Made by a program: the position numbers and the translations under genes | Shown here: positions 6,336-13,314 of the stretch, one piece after another | How the letters are laid out: each line of letters starts with the position of its first letter | Numbering within the stretch: the first letter of the stretch is position 1 | NCBI GenBank assembly: GCA_040905185.1 | Contig: JBBDRZ010000004.1 | Location: forward strand, 1-40,560 | Reading direction: 5' to 3' | DNA length: 40,560 nt | Origin: DASTEQ01 sp040905185 | GTDB lineage: Bacteria > Chloroflexota > Limnocylindria > QHBO01 | Notes under the pieces: model-generated | Databases searched by the model: none | What the model was told of the DNA's origin: nothing | What the model saw: only the letters and a program-made list of their open reading frames with translations

Positions 6336-6896
6336 GTGCCTCCGCTGATATTCCCCGTGCAGACCGAGCGCCTGCTGCTGCGCCCGTTCGCCGACGAGGA
6401 CCTCGACGCCCTGTACGCCATGCAGAGCCGCGAGGACGTGACCCGCTACCTGTATTGGGGGCCGCGGTCGCTGGACGAGGTACGGGTCCAGCTCGAGCGG
6501 CTCAAGGGGATGACGCTATTTGAGGATGGGAGCGACGCGCTCCGGCTGGCGGCCGTCGTCCGCGAGTCGGGCGCGATGATCGGTGACGTCAGCCTGCACA
6601 GCGTCAACCGCGAGCACCTCCAGGCAGAGCTGGGCTTCATCGTGCACCCGGACCACCAGGGCCAGGGCTATGCCACGGAGGCCACGGCCGAGATGCTGAG
6701 GATCGGGTTCGAGGACCTGGGCCTGCATCGGATCTATGGCAGCTGCGACGCGCGGAATACCGCATCGGCGCGGGTCATGGAGCGGCTGGGCATGCGCCGC
6801 GAGGCGCACTTTCGCGAGACGGAGTTCGTCAAGGGCGAATGGTGCGACGAGCTGATCTACGCCATCTTCGCCACGGAGTGGGCCGCGACTCGCTGA
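6336..6896 (+). CDS. GNAT N-acetyltransferase (RimJ/RimL type)
   Basis: About 186 residues from GTG 6336. The family signature TERLLLRPFADEDLDALYAM opens the fold, ELGFIVHPDHQGQGYATEA is the acetyl-CoA-binding strand-loop-helix (Q-x-x-G-x-A variant), and GLHRIYGSCDARNTASARVMERLGMRREAHF is the usual RimJ-like C-terminal motif. It transfers acetyl groups to a protein N-terminus or small amine; the substrate is unknown. An upstream in-frame ATG at 6261 adds 25 Arg/Pro-rich residues and overlaps the YtxH-like gene by 50 bases, so I prefer 6336. Neither start has a clear ribosome site. Confidence 0.85.
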   Translation: MPPLIFPVQTERLLLRPFADEDLDALYAMQSREDVTRYLYWGPRSLDEVRVQLERLKGMTLFEDGSDALRLAAVVRESGAMIGDVSLHSVNREHLQAELGFIVHPDHQGQGYATEATAEMLRIGFEDLGLHRIYGSCDARNTASARVMERLGMRREAHFRETEFVKGEWCDELIYAIFATEWAATR

Positions 6897-6969
6897 CGGT
6901 CGTTCGGCCCCCGGCGGAGGCGCAGCGCTGACCCGGTCCAGCCCAGGGCCGGAGGCGCAGAATCGGGGC

Positions 6970-7710
6970 ATGTCCTGGATCCGCGGCTGGCGACGGTGGC
7001 AGGGCCGGCGGCCTGACCGGCGCGAGTTGCCCGAGGACCCCTCGGCCGAGACCGATCCCACCGCGCGGGCCCGCGAGGGGATGGTCCGCGAACAGATCGA
7101 GAATCGTGGCGTTCGGGATCCGGAGGTGCTGGCCGCCATGCGTCGCGTGCCGCGCCACCTGTTCGTGGACTCGGCCTGGGCCTACGACGATCGGGCGCTG
7201 CCGCTGACCCACGGCCAGACCATCTCCCAGCCGTTCGTGGTGGCACTCATGACCCAGTTCGCGCGGCCGCCGGCAGGGTGGCACGGGGCGCGCGTGCTGG
7301 AGATCGGGACCGGAAGCGGATACCAGGCCGCGGTGCTGGCCGAACTGGGGGCCGCGGTGGTGTCGATCGAGCGCGATCCGGAGCTGAGCGCCCGGGCGGC
7401 CCGCAACCTGGCCGCCGCCGGGTACAGCGGGGTGGTGACGGTGGTTGGCGACGGGACCCAGGGCTGGCCGGCCAGCGCGCCGTATCACGCGATCCTGGTC
7501 ACCGCAGCGGGGCCGTCCATCCCGGCACCCTTGCGCGAACAGTTGAACCCGGACGGCGGCCGGATGGTGATCCCGATCGGCGACCGGGAGGGGCAGTGGC
7601 TGATCCTGGTCGAGCGCCACGGCGACGAATGGCGCGAGAAGAGCCTGGAGCCGGTGGTATTCGTGCCCCTGATCGGCACCCACGGCTACGAAGAGCACCG
7701 GACCGACTAG
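6970..7710 (+). CDS. pcm: Protein-L-isoaspartate O-methyltransferase
   Basis: 246 residues. Protein repair enzyme that methylates L-isoaspartyl residues using S-adenosylmethionine. Visible motifs: AMRRVPRHLFV, the substrate loop ALPLTHGQTISQPFVVALM, SAM motif I VLEIGTGSGYQAAVL (from residue 109), the acidic ribose-binding SIERDPEL, and the C-terminal VVFVPLIGTHG. The N-terminus carries about 40 basic, variable residues before the family core. Convergent with the DUF1801 gene, the two stop codons overlapping. Confidence 0.93.
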   Translation: MSWIRGWRRWQGRRPDRRELPEDPSAETDPTARAREGMVREQIENRGVRDPEVLAAMRRVPRHLFVDSAWAYDDRALPLTHGQTISQPFVVALMTQFARPPAGWHGARVLEIGTGSGYQAAVLAELGAAVVSIERDPELSARAARNLAAAGYSGVVTVVGDGTQGWPASAPYHAILVTAAGPSIPAPLREQLNPDGGRMVIPIGDREGQWLILVERHGDEWREKSLEPVVFVPLIGTHGYEEHRTD

Positions 7711-8099
7711 TACCCAGTCCCCTTCTTGGAGGCAGCGATCTCCGTCATCCGGTCTTGAACGATCCGGGTCACCAGGTCGGCGGGTATCGGATGGTCGGGC
7801 GTGAACTGGATCGTGCCCTTGCTCAGGCGGAACCCGGAGAGCTCCGCACGGTAGCGCTGCGCAGTCCCGCCCGGGAAGAACGAGCAGTGGGCCTTGAAGT
7901 CCGCGTACCAGGCAAGCCCCTTCCCGCGGTATTTGAACCCGGGGATGCCGTAGCTGATGCCCTCCACCGCCTCAGGGGCGGCGGCCGCGATCGTTGCGCG
8001 CAACGCCTGAAGCGCAGGGCGGTGCTCCTCGCGGGCGTTGGCGAGATACGCCTCGACCTGTGCCGCCCCGTCGCCCGCCGCCTCCTGCTTCTTGGCCAT
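7707..8099 (-). CDS. DUF1801 (YdhG-like) protein
   Basis: 130 residues beginning MAKKQ. Family features: an N-terminal helical segment (VEAYLANAREEHRPALQALRATI), then EGISYGIPGFKYRGKGLAWYADFKAHCSFFP and a C-terminal KGTIQFTPDHPIPADLVTRIVQDRMTEI. Bacillus YdhG has been proposed as a frataxin-like iron chaperone, but most members are uncharacterised. The ATG overlaps the SRPBCC gene's stop (TGATG) and the gene is the last of the ArsR-SRPBCC-DUF1801 unit. A TTG three bases earlier is a less likely start. Confidence 0.85.
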   Translation of the reverse strand: MAKKQEAAGDGAAQVEAYLANAREEHRPALQALRATIAAAAPEAVEGISYGIPGFKYRGKGLAWYADFKAHCSFFPGGTAQRYRAELSGFRLSKGTIQFTPDHPIPADLVTRIVQDRMTEIAASKKGTGY

Positions 8100-8584
8100 C
8101 AAGCGGGCGTCGGCACCAGCCGCGCGACCAGCTCGTCCAGGCGCTCGTAGCCCTCGTTGACGCCCGTCGCCATGCCACCCTCGACCATGCCGTCGCGATC
8201 TTCGACCGACATGAAGACGACGTGGGTCTTCGCGACGGTGCGGCCGTCCTTTTCCTCGAGCCGCAGCTCGGAGAACGAGACCTTGCCGGGCCAGCCTTCG
8301 AACTCGAAGGTCTGGATCATCTGGTCCGGCGTATGCGGGCCGTGGAAGACGCCGTGGAAGCCGTAAGAGGTGCCATCGGCTTCGTGCTGGACGTAGCGCC
8401 AGGCGCCCCCGTCACGGACCTCCCACTTCTCTACGGTCATGGTCAGGTTGCGGGGCCCGAGCCACTGGGCCAGCAGCTCTGGATCGGTGTACGCGCGGTG
8501 GACGAGGTCGCGTGGCGCGTTGATCTCGCGGGAGATCTCCACGTAGGGAAGGCCCTCGGGAACGTCGATCTGGGTGGTTGCCAT
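8099..8584 (-). CDS. SRPBCC/AHSA1-like protein
   Basis: 161 residues with the START/Bet v1-like fold of the Aha1 C-terminal family: VEISREINAPRDLVHRAYTDPELLAQWLGP at the N-terminus, GGAWRYVQHEADGTSYGFHGVFHG in the barrel, and a closing helix GMATGVNEGYERLDELVARL. These proteins bind hydrophobic small ligands in a cavity and often follow an ArsR regulator, as here (15 bases downstream of it). No specific ligand can be assigned. The ATG has AAAGGACC upstream as a ribosome site. Confidence 0.88.
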   Translation of the reverse strand: MATTQIDVPEGLPYVEISREINAPRDLVHRAYTDPELLAQWLGPRNLTMTVEKWEVRDGGAWRYVQHEADGTSYGFHGVFHGPHTPDQMIQTFEFEGWPGKVSFSELRLEEKDGRTVAKTHVVFMSVEDRDGMVEGGMATGVNEGYERLDELVARLVPTPA

Positions 8585-8599
8585 GGTTTGGTCCTTTCT

Positions 8600-8959
8600 C
8601 TATCGGTCAGTGGTTGGTCTCGTCGGTTGAGGGCGGATTGCCTTGAGCCTGGCGACCAGCTCGTCGAGCCGCTCGTAGCTCTCGTCCCAGTACGCCTGGT
8701 ACTTGGCCAGCCAGTCCGTGGCCTCGCGAAGCGGTTCAGCCTCGAGGTGACTGAGGCGCGCGGTTGCCCGGCGGTGGCGCGAGATGAGTCCGGCCTGCTC
8801 CAGCACCTTGAGGTGCCGCGAGACCGCCGGCTGCGACATGCTGAAGGGCGCCGCCAGCTCGGCGACGTTCGCGTCACCCTCCGTCAGCCGGGCGAGGATC
8901 GCCCGCCGGGTGGGATCCGCAAGCGCGCTGAACACCGAGTCGAGCTGGTCCGGAGTCAT
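8600..8959 (-). CDS. ArsR family repressor
   Basis: 119 residues. The winged helix-turn-helix is complete: FSALADPTRRAILARLTEGDANVAELAAPFSMSQPAVSRHLKVLEQAGLI, then the wing RHRRATARLSHL. No ELCVCDL-type metal-binding cysteine motif is present, so it belongs to the ArsR group that regulates SRPBCC genes rather than to arsenic sensors. The C-terminal helix (WDESYERLDELVARL) matches the end of the neighbouring SRPBCC protein. The ATG abuts a 36-bp two-part palindrome, so autorepression is likely. Confidence 0.92.
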   Translation of the reverse strand: MTPDQLDSVFSALADPTRRAILARLTEGDANVAELAAPFSMSQPAVSRHLKVLEQAGLISRHRRATARLSHLEAEPLREATDWLAKYQAYWDESYERLDELVARLKAIRPQPTRPTTDR

Positions 8960-8995
8960 CTATAACAGCACCATTCTAGAATGTCTGTGTTATAG
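8960..8995 (-). promoter_or_regulatory. ArsR operator, nested palindrome
   Basis: Outer arms CTATAACA (8960-8967) and TGTTATAG (8988-8995) are perfect inverted repeats. They flank, with 4-base spacers on each side, a perfect 12-bp palindrome CATTCTAGAATG (8972-8983). The element fills the space between the -10 and the ATG of the ArsR gene, the ideal place for a repressor. Confidence 0.85.
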
Positions 8996-9022
8996 ACTAC
9001 CCCGCCGCGGAGGGCATGTCAA
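8994..9022 (-). promoter_or_regulatory. Promoter of the ArsR-SRPBCC-DUF1801 operon
   Basis: On the minus strand TTGACA (9022-9017), 17 bases and TAGTCT (8999-8994) form a near-consensus promoter. Its predicted start near 8987 falls inside the palindromic operator. Confidence 0.75.
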
Positions 9023-9058
9023 CCAGGCCGGCCACCAGGCAGTGCATCAGTTCCGGGC

Positions 9059-9517
9059 TTAGCGGCGGTGGACCTTCTTCCTTGGGGCGGCGGCCTTGCC
9101 TTCGCTCACAGGGTCAAGATCGAACTCTGGGGGATTCTTGTGCCAGAGGAACCGTGGGACGAATTTCGTGAAGAAGTCCGCCCGCCCGAGCAGGACGCTG
9201 TCAAGAGTGGTCGTCTTGGCAACCGTGAACGAATCGCAGACCAGGATCCCGTTGTACAGGATGCGCCCGGTGCAGAGACGGGTCTGCAGTCCGCCACCTG
9301 GGCCGGTTCCCATGCCGAGGATGGGAAGATCCTTGAAGGCGACGCCAAGTGCGGCAATGTAGCCATCTGGAACCAGCGTGTTGTCCGCGCCCGAATCCAC
9401 TAGGCCAGGGGCCTCGACCGCGAGACCGCCTATCTCAATGCGAATCAGGACGATGGGGCGGTAAATCTCGACCCCATTGGGCGCGGTCCCTACGTGCTGA
9501 GCGGGGATTCGCGGCAA
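9059..9517 (-). CDS. Retropepsin-like aspartic protease
   Basis: 152 residues. The retroviral-type aspartyl protease signature is LVDSGADNTLVP, with the catalytic Asp at 41 in DSG. Paired strands precede it (PIVLIRIEIGGLAVEAPG) and a later VLLGRADFFTKFVPRF fits the second conserved Leu-Gly motif. Single-domain enzymes of this sort act as homodimers; targets are unknown. It follows the DUF5678 gene by nine bases, a pairing I recall from other genomes. The C-terminus is basic (KKVHRR). Confidence 0.8.
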   Translation of the reverse strand: MPRIPAQHVGTAPNGVEIYRPIVLIRIEIGGLAVEAPGLVDSGADNTLVPDGYIAALGVAFKDLPILGMGTGPGGGLQTRLCTGRILYNGILVCDSFTVAKTTTLDSVLLGRADFFTKFVPRFLWHKNPPEFDLDPVSEGKAAAPRKKVHRR

Positions 9518-9526
9518 GAGCGACCT

Positions 9527-9751
9527 CTAGTAGTAGTAGGTCCTCTCGCGGTTGTCCGGGACGAGGTAGAGGATCGGCGTCTCGACGCCCAGCTTGCGGG
9601 CAGCCTGATAGGCCTTGGTCGGTGAATCCTCGATTGCCAGTATTTCGGTTCGCGTCAGGGCCGCCCACTTGCCGGGATGCGCGATCAGTTTTTCCTGAAG
9701 TTCAGGCGCGATCTGTTGTTCTTCGGTTTTTGGGCGCTCTGCGACGGTCAT
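9527..9751 (-). CDS. DUF5678-like small protein
   Basis: 74 residues from ATG 9751, which has GGAGG seven bases upstream. The core LIAHPGKWAALTRTEILAIEDSPTKAYQAARKLGVETPILYLVP fits the DUF5678 pattern (GKW, a strand, an EA-x-x-A helix and a final P-x-x-x-VP). A longer frame upstream lacks a good start. Ends in three tyrosines. It probably works with the downstream retropepsin as substrate, regulator or partner; this is inference. Confidence 0.75.
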   Translation of the reverse strand: MTVAERPKTEEQQIAPELQEKLIAHPGKWAALTRTEILAIEDSPTKAYQAARKLGVETPILYLVPDNRERTYYY

Positions 9752-9798
9752 TCTGGCGCCTCCACGGTGCGGTGTCCCTGTGCTCGGCAGGACCAACA

Positions 9799-9804
9799 AT
9801 CATA
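9799..9804 (-). promoter_or_regulatory. -10 element upstream of DUF5678-retropepsin
   Basis: Minus-strand TATGAT, one base from consensus, about 47 bases before the ATG at 9751. No clear -35. The transcript would have a leader carrying the GGAGG ribosome site. Confidence 0.35.
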
Positions 9805-9867
9805 GCGTCGTGCGGAAACGGCGCCAGATCGATGGCCCGATCGTACCTTGCCACCTTGCCGCATGCC

Positions 9868-11121
9868 TTACGGAACGGTTATTCCAGCAGCGCCGCGATC
9901 TCCTCGGACAGCGCTGTCAACCGCTTCGGGCGCGAGCACGCCGGCGCGGACCAGCTCCTCTTCGTAGATGGCTTCGACACGCCTCACCGATGCGGTCACG
10001 CTGAAACGATCCTCCACCCGGCGCCGGCCGGAGGCGGCCAATCGGTCCCGGAGGGGCGCATCTCGAGCGAGGCGTATGACAGCGGCTGCGAGCGTCACGG
10101 GATCGGCTGGCGGTACGTGGAGGCCATCCACCCCGTGGCGGATGGTTTCGGGGACGCCGCCCACGGAGGAGGCCACCACGGGACGTCGTGCAGCCATGGC
10201 CTCCAGCAGGGCCAGGCCCTGCGCCTCGCGCAGGGACGGCAGGACCGCCACGTCCAGGGCTTCAGTCAACGGTTCGACATCGGTCTGGAAGCCGGCGAAC
10301 ACGACGCGCTCGCGCGCGGGGAGCGGCAGCGCACGGGCCTGGGCGCGAAGCGCATCGGTCTGGGAACCCTCGCCCACCAGCAACAGCCAGGCCTTGGGCA
10401 CGGCATTCAGGATGGGGGGGAGGGCCTCGAGGAGATACCGATGCCCCTTCTCGGGTTCGAGCCGGGCCACGACCCCGATCAGGAAGGCCTCGGCCGGAAC
10501 GCCAAGCGAGGCACGAGTGCCAGCCATGTCCTGGATTGACCGATGCTGGCTGAACCGATGAAGGTCGACCCCGTTGGGCACGACCGTGATCTGGGCCGCT
10601 CCCCGACCCTCGGCGCGCACCTTGGCCGCAACAGCGCCCGACGGGGCGATGAGGCGGTCGATGGACGGGGTGACGGCCGCCAGGGCGGCGATGTCGGCCG
10701 GGGAGCGGACCCGGCTGGAATGGGCGGTGGCCATGACCACCGGCGTGCCGGCGGCCTGCGCGGCCCGGATGCCGAGCAATTCGGCACGGAACAGGTGGGC
10801 ATGGAGCAGGGCGATCTGCCGGCGGCGGAGGTACGCGACGAGCTCGCGGACGGTGGACTCGTCGTCCTGGGGTGGGATCACGGTGACGTCGACGCCCAGC
10901 TCGCGAAGGCGCCCGACCGCGGGACCATCGGCCAGCGTGAGAGCCTCGACCTGGAACCGGGATGAGTCCAGCCGTCGCATCAGGGAGATGACGCTCTCCT
11001 GGGCCCCGCCCACGCCCGCGGTGGCCAGCAGCTCAAGGACCCGGGGGCGTGGCGGGGTGGCGCTACTTCGACTCCAACGTTTCCGCGGATTCGGGGCGAC
11101 GGGAATCGCGGAGCTGGTCAT
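9868..11121 (-). CDS. GT4 family glycosyltransferase
   Basis: 417 residues with a GT-B fold. The N-terminal half has the acceptor-side loop LATAGVGGAQESVISLMRRL. The C-terminal donor half has IGVVARLEPEKGHRYLLEAL, LLLVGEGSQTDALRAQA and the E-x7-E motif (EAQGLALLE) in PSLREAQGLALLEAMAARRPVV. It transfers a sugar from a nucleotide donor with retention; donor and acceptor are unknown. It stands alone, 4.6 kb from the main polysaccharide cluster. A possible -10 (TATTCC) ends 7 bases before the ATG. Confidence 0.88.
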   Translation of the reverse strand: MTSSAIPVAPNPRKRWSRSSATPPRPRVLELLATAGVGGAQESVISLMRRLDSSRFQVEALTLADGPAVGRLRELGVDVTVIPPQDDESTVRELVAYLRRRQIALLHAHLFRAELLGIRAAQAAGTPVVMATAHSSRVRSPADIAALAAVTPSIDRLIAPSGAVAAKVRAEGRGAAQITVVPNGVDLHRFSQHRSIQDMAGTRASLGVPAEAFLIGVVARLEPEKGHRYLLEALPPILNAVPKAWLLLVGEGSQTDALRAQARALPLPARERVVFAGFQTDVEPLTEALDVAVLPSLREAQGLALLEAMAARRPVVASSVGGVPETIRHGVDGLHVPPADPVTLAAAVIRLARDAPLRDRLAASGRRRVEDRFSVTASVRRVEAIYEEELVRAGVLAPEAVDSAVRGDRGAAGITVP

Positions 11122-11196
11122 GCGTTCTGGAATACCACAGCAGATCCGGTCTGTGCCCGATCTGGAAACCTGGCAAAGGTGGTTGCCGCCGCACGG

Positions 11197-11631
11197 TCAG
11201 CCGCGTATTCCAACGCCGTCGGCCGGCAGCAGTCGGAAGGCGCGGCCGCCGGGCCCGCGGACTGTCCGGAAATGGCGCTCATCGAGAGTCAGCAGGTCGA
11301 CCACGCCATAGCGGTTGGCCAGCACCATGATCGAGGCGTCCGCGAGGCCAATCCCGAGGTCGGCGTACCGATCGATGATCCGTTCTGCCGCGGCAATGTC
11401 TTTGGCGTCGAATGACTCCAGCTGGTACACCGCGCGCCCGACCTCAGCCAGGAGCGCGCGCTCAGCCGCCAGACTGACCCGCGTAGCAAGTAGGTAGTCA
11501 AGCTCTGCGAGGACGAACGGTGAGAGGACCCACGGCGGGTCGGCTGCCCGCAGGGCATCGACCGCCGCCGCGTGCTGGTGCTGGCTGGCGTCGATAGCCG
11601 CCAGCAGGCCGCTGGTGTCGAGAAGGATCAC
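11197..11631 (-). CDS. PIN-domain toxin, VapC-like
   Basis: 144 residues. The PIN nuclease acidic residues are in place: Asp5 (ILLDTSGLLAAID), Glu43 (SPFVLAELDYLL), Asp98 (GLADASIMVLAN) and Asp117 (LTLDERHF). VapC enzymes are Mg2+-dependent RNases that cut tRNA or rRNA. The ATG overlaps the antitoxin's stop by four bases. The C-terminal tail after HFRTVRGP is a little longer than usual. Confidence 0.9.
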   Translation of the reverse strand: MILLDTSGLLAAIDASQHQHAAAVDALRAADPPWVLSPFVLAELDYLLATRVSLAAERALLAEVGRAVYQLESFDAKDIAAAERIIDRYADLGIGLADASIMVLANRYGVVDLLTLDERHFRTVRGPGGRAFRLLPADGVGIRG

Positions 11632-11849
11632 CGATCGCCAAAGCCGGCGAGGTACTCGTCAACCTGCTCCGCCAGGTCGGGCTGCCCGCTCTCGAACAGG
11701 GGCAACCGAGCCTCAGCGATGCGGTGGGTTCCCACCACGGTGCCAATCCCCTCGCGGATGAGGTCGGCTTCACTTCGTCCGGTCGCGCGCGCCTTTCGCT
11801 GGAGTGCAGCCTTCAACTCATCGGGCAGGTAAACGGTCGTCTTCTCCAT
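11628..11849 (-). CDS. Ribbon-helix-helix antitoxin, VapB-like
   Basis: 73 residues from ATG 11849. MEKTTVYLPDELKAALQRKARATGRSEADLIREGI is a CopG/Arc-type ribbon-helix-helix DNA-binding domain. The C-terminal half (LPLFESGQPDLAEQVDEYLAGF) is the probable toxin-binding tail. It neutralises the adjacent PIN toxin and should repress the operon. A GTG three codons upstream is a possible alternative start. A TATGGT -10-like hexamer lies 12 bases before the ATG, with GGGTGG between. Confidence 0.85.
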   Translation of the reverse strand: MEKTTVYLPDELKAALQRKARATGRSEADLIREGIGTVVGTHRIAEARLPLFESGQPDLAEQVDEYLAGFGDR

Positions 11850-11901
11850 GCCACCCACGATACCATACGTTCCCGGCGATGCGGCCGTGCCGGCTAGTCC
11901 G

Positions 11902-12156
11902 TCAGTAGATCTGGTCGTGCGAACCCAAGTTCACCAGGAAGGCCTCGTCCCCGTCCCATCGGAAGAGGACCCGGAGATCGGCGTCGACGCTGAATGCCCA
12001 GTAGCCGTCGAGCTCGCCCTTGAGCTTGTGGGTGCGCAGCAGCGGGTCTTGCGGATCGGCCGCGAAGCGGCGTAGTGCGGCGCGCAGCATCGACGCTTGC
12101 GGGTCCTTCAGGTTTCGCGCCTTGCGCAGGAAGCGGCTGGATGCGGTGAACCGCAC
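11902..12156 (-). CDS. RelE/YafQ-family mRNA interferase toxin
   Basis: 84 residues from GTG 12156. The RelE-like fold shows FTASSRFLRKARNL, a helix, then RTHKLKGELDGYWAFSVDADLRVLFRW and the terminal FLVNLGSHDQIY, which places the catalytic-type His near the end as in YafQ-like toxins. It starts one base after the antitoxin's TGA. The frame is open further upstream but inside the antitoxin gene, so the short form is preferred. Confidence 0.85.
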   Translation of the reverse strand: MRFTASSRFLRKARNLKDPQASMLRAALRRFAADPQDPLLRTHKLKGELDGYWAFSVDADLRVLFRWDGDEAFLVNLGSHDQIY

Positions 12157-12157
12157 G

Positions 12158-12433
12158 TCAGCCCCGGAGATCGTCCAGCAGCTGCTCGATGTCGTCGAAC
12201 CGATGCGCCCCGCCGGCCTTGTACTCCGCCTCCGCCTCGCGGACCTCGGCCAGGAACAACTGACGGCGCAGAGCATGAAGCTCCGCCTGGTCTCGCTCGT
12301 ATCGCTCCGGCTTCACGATGTAGGCGGCCTTCCGCGATCGCTGGAGGACGACGGTCGGCTCGTCGCTGGCCTGGACCTCGTCGATGACATCGGCGATGCG
12401 CTGTCGGAGGTCGCTGATGGGGACGGTCTTCAT
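12158..12433 (-). CDS. Phd/YefM-family antitoxin
   Basis: 91 residues from ATG 12433. MKTVPISDLRQRIADVIDEVQASDEPTVVLQRSRKAAYIVKPERYE is a typical Phd/YefM DNA-binding half, followed by a charged helix and an acidic end (FDDIEQLLDDLRG) that would wrap the toxin. The ATG sits 7 bases after a good -10, so translation is probably leaderless. The frame stays open far upstream, but that stretch is antisense to the VOC gene and is rejected. Confidence 0.9.
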   Translation of the reverse strand: MKTVPISDLRQRIADVIDEVQASDEPTVVLQRSRKAAYIVKPERYERDQAELHALRRQLFLAEVREAEAEYKAGGAHRFDDIEQLLDDLRG

Positions 12434-12438
12434 ACTTC

Positions 12439-12468
12439 TCACTGTACAGTGACACGTACAACTGTCAA
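12439..12468 (-). promoter_or_regulatory. Promoter and operator of the Phd-RelE pair
   Basis: Minus-strand TTGACA (12468-12463), 16 bases, TACAGT (12446-12441). A perfect 14-bp palindrome TCACTGTACAGTGA (12439-12452) covers the -10, as expected for antitoxin autorepression. The -10 ends exactly 7 bases before the antitoxin ATG. Confidence 0.75.
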
Positions 12469-12490
12469 TACTGAATGGAGGAAAGGACCG

Positions 12491-12892
12491 ATGGACAGCG
12501 GCGGCGTACTCGAGATGCGGCTGGTGGTGACGGCCGCCGACTACGAGGCCGCGCTCGCGTTCTACCGGGATGTGCTGGGGATGCGGGAGCTGGGCGTGTT
12601 CACGTCGCCCGGGGGACGGGTGACGATTCTTGACGCCGGACGCGCGACGCTCGAGCTGGCCGATCCGGCCCACGCGGCATATGTCGACGAGGTCGAGGTG
12701 GGCCGACGCGTGGCGGGGCACCTGCGGGTGGCGTTCCAGGTCCCCGACGCGGAGGCGGCGACTGATGCCCTCGCGGCCGGCGGGGCGGAGCTGATCGCGC
12801 GCCCGGTGAAGACGCCATGGCGGTCGCTGAACGCGCGGCTGGACGGACCGGCAGGCCTCCACCTCACGCTGTTCGAGGAGCTGGACGTGTAG
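12491..12892 (+). CDS. VOC family protein
   Basis: 133 residues. Two VOC half-domains: LEMRLVVTAADYEAALAFYRDVLGM with GRVTILDAGRATLELA, and LRVAFQVPDAEAATDALAAGGAELI with LDGPAGLHLTLFEEL. The final Glu of TLFEE fits a metal ligand. The substrate is unknown. ATG 12491 has GGAGGAAAGG upstream, a strong ribosome site. It is divergent from the Phd-RelE pair, with only 57 bases between, so the 14-bp palindrome could affect both. Confidence 0.85.
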   Translation: MDSGGVLEMRLVVTAADYEAALAFYRDVLGMRELGVFTSPGGRVTILDAGRATLELADPAHAAYVDEVEVGRRVAGHLRVAFQVPDAEAATDALAAGGAELIARPVKTPWRSLNARLDGPAGLHLTLFEELDV

Positions 12893-13000
12893 GAGCCCCG
12901 TGACTGGGACCATCGTATCCGCCCAGTAACCCTCGCTTACGCCCTGCACGTGTACATCTTCACCTGGCCTCTCTTGGGACCCCATATGGCGCGGCCCTTG

Positions 13001-13015
13001 ACTCACCGAGTGAGT
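13001..13015 (+). repeat. Short inverted repeat in the 12893-13158 gap
   Basis: ACTCAC, CGA, GTGAGT: a perfect 6-bp dyad preceded by TTGACT (12999-13004). No -10 fits at 16-18 bases. I see no gene in this gap. Confidence 0.25.
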
Positions 13016-13145
13016 GCGCCGACGCGCGCAACTCCGTTTCGGCGCCATTTCTGACCCGGAATGCAGGAGTCGGCGCGGATGTACACGCCCGGTGAGTGCG
13101 AGAACGTATCGTGGTTGGGGCGTGTGTGGTCTTGCGCCGCCGGAG

Positions 13146-13151
13146 TAGGCT
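13146..13151 (+). promoter_or_regulatory. -10 element, leaderless spacing
   Basis: TAGGCT, then exactly 7 bases, then ATG 13159. Identical hexamer and spacing to the MerR gene; no -35 seen. Confidence 0.4.
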
Positions 13152-13158
13152 GCGACCA

Positions 13159-13314
13159 ATGAAGTTGCTGGCGGCCTTCCTCCTGGTCCTGCTGCTCCTG
13201 GGCGGCGGCATGAAGCTGGCCGGCATGAACCTGCCGATCCTCGACTTCCCGCTCGGCGGCCCGTTCCAGCAGCCCATCATCGAGATCGACCAGAACCCCG
13301 ACCTGTTCCCCTGA
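13159..13314 (+). CDS. Small secreted or membrane-anchored protein
   Basis: 51 residues: MK, a 14-residue hydrophobic run (LLAAFLLVLLLLGG), then GMKLAGMNLPILDFPLGGPFQQPIIEIDQNPDLFP. It looks like a signal anchor with a short Pro-rich outside segment. No family recognised. Its TGA overlaps the next ATG (TGATG), so it is coupled to the GT87-like gene and may be an accessory subunit. An in-frame GTG 63 bases upstream is rejected because the promoter-like element points to 13159. Confidence 0.6.
   Translation: MKLLAAFLLVLLLLGGGMKLAGMNLPILDFPLGGPFQQPIIEIDQNPDLFP

Noticed and set aside
5289..9057. AGTGCATCAGTT shared by 5294-5305 and 9041-9052 as a possible repeat family.
   Set aside because: Only 12 bases match, flanks differ, and no third copy was noticed.
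12434..13159. Extension of the Phd antitoxin frame far upstream.
   Set aside because: It is antisense to the VOC gene and ignores the promoter and ATG at 12433.
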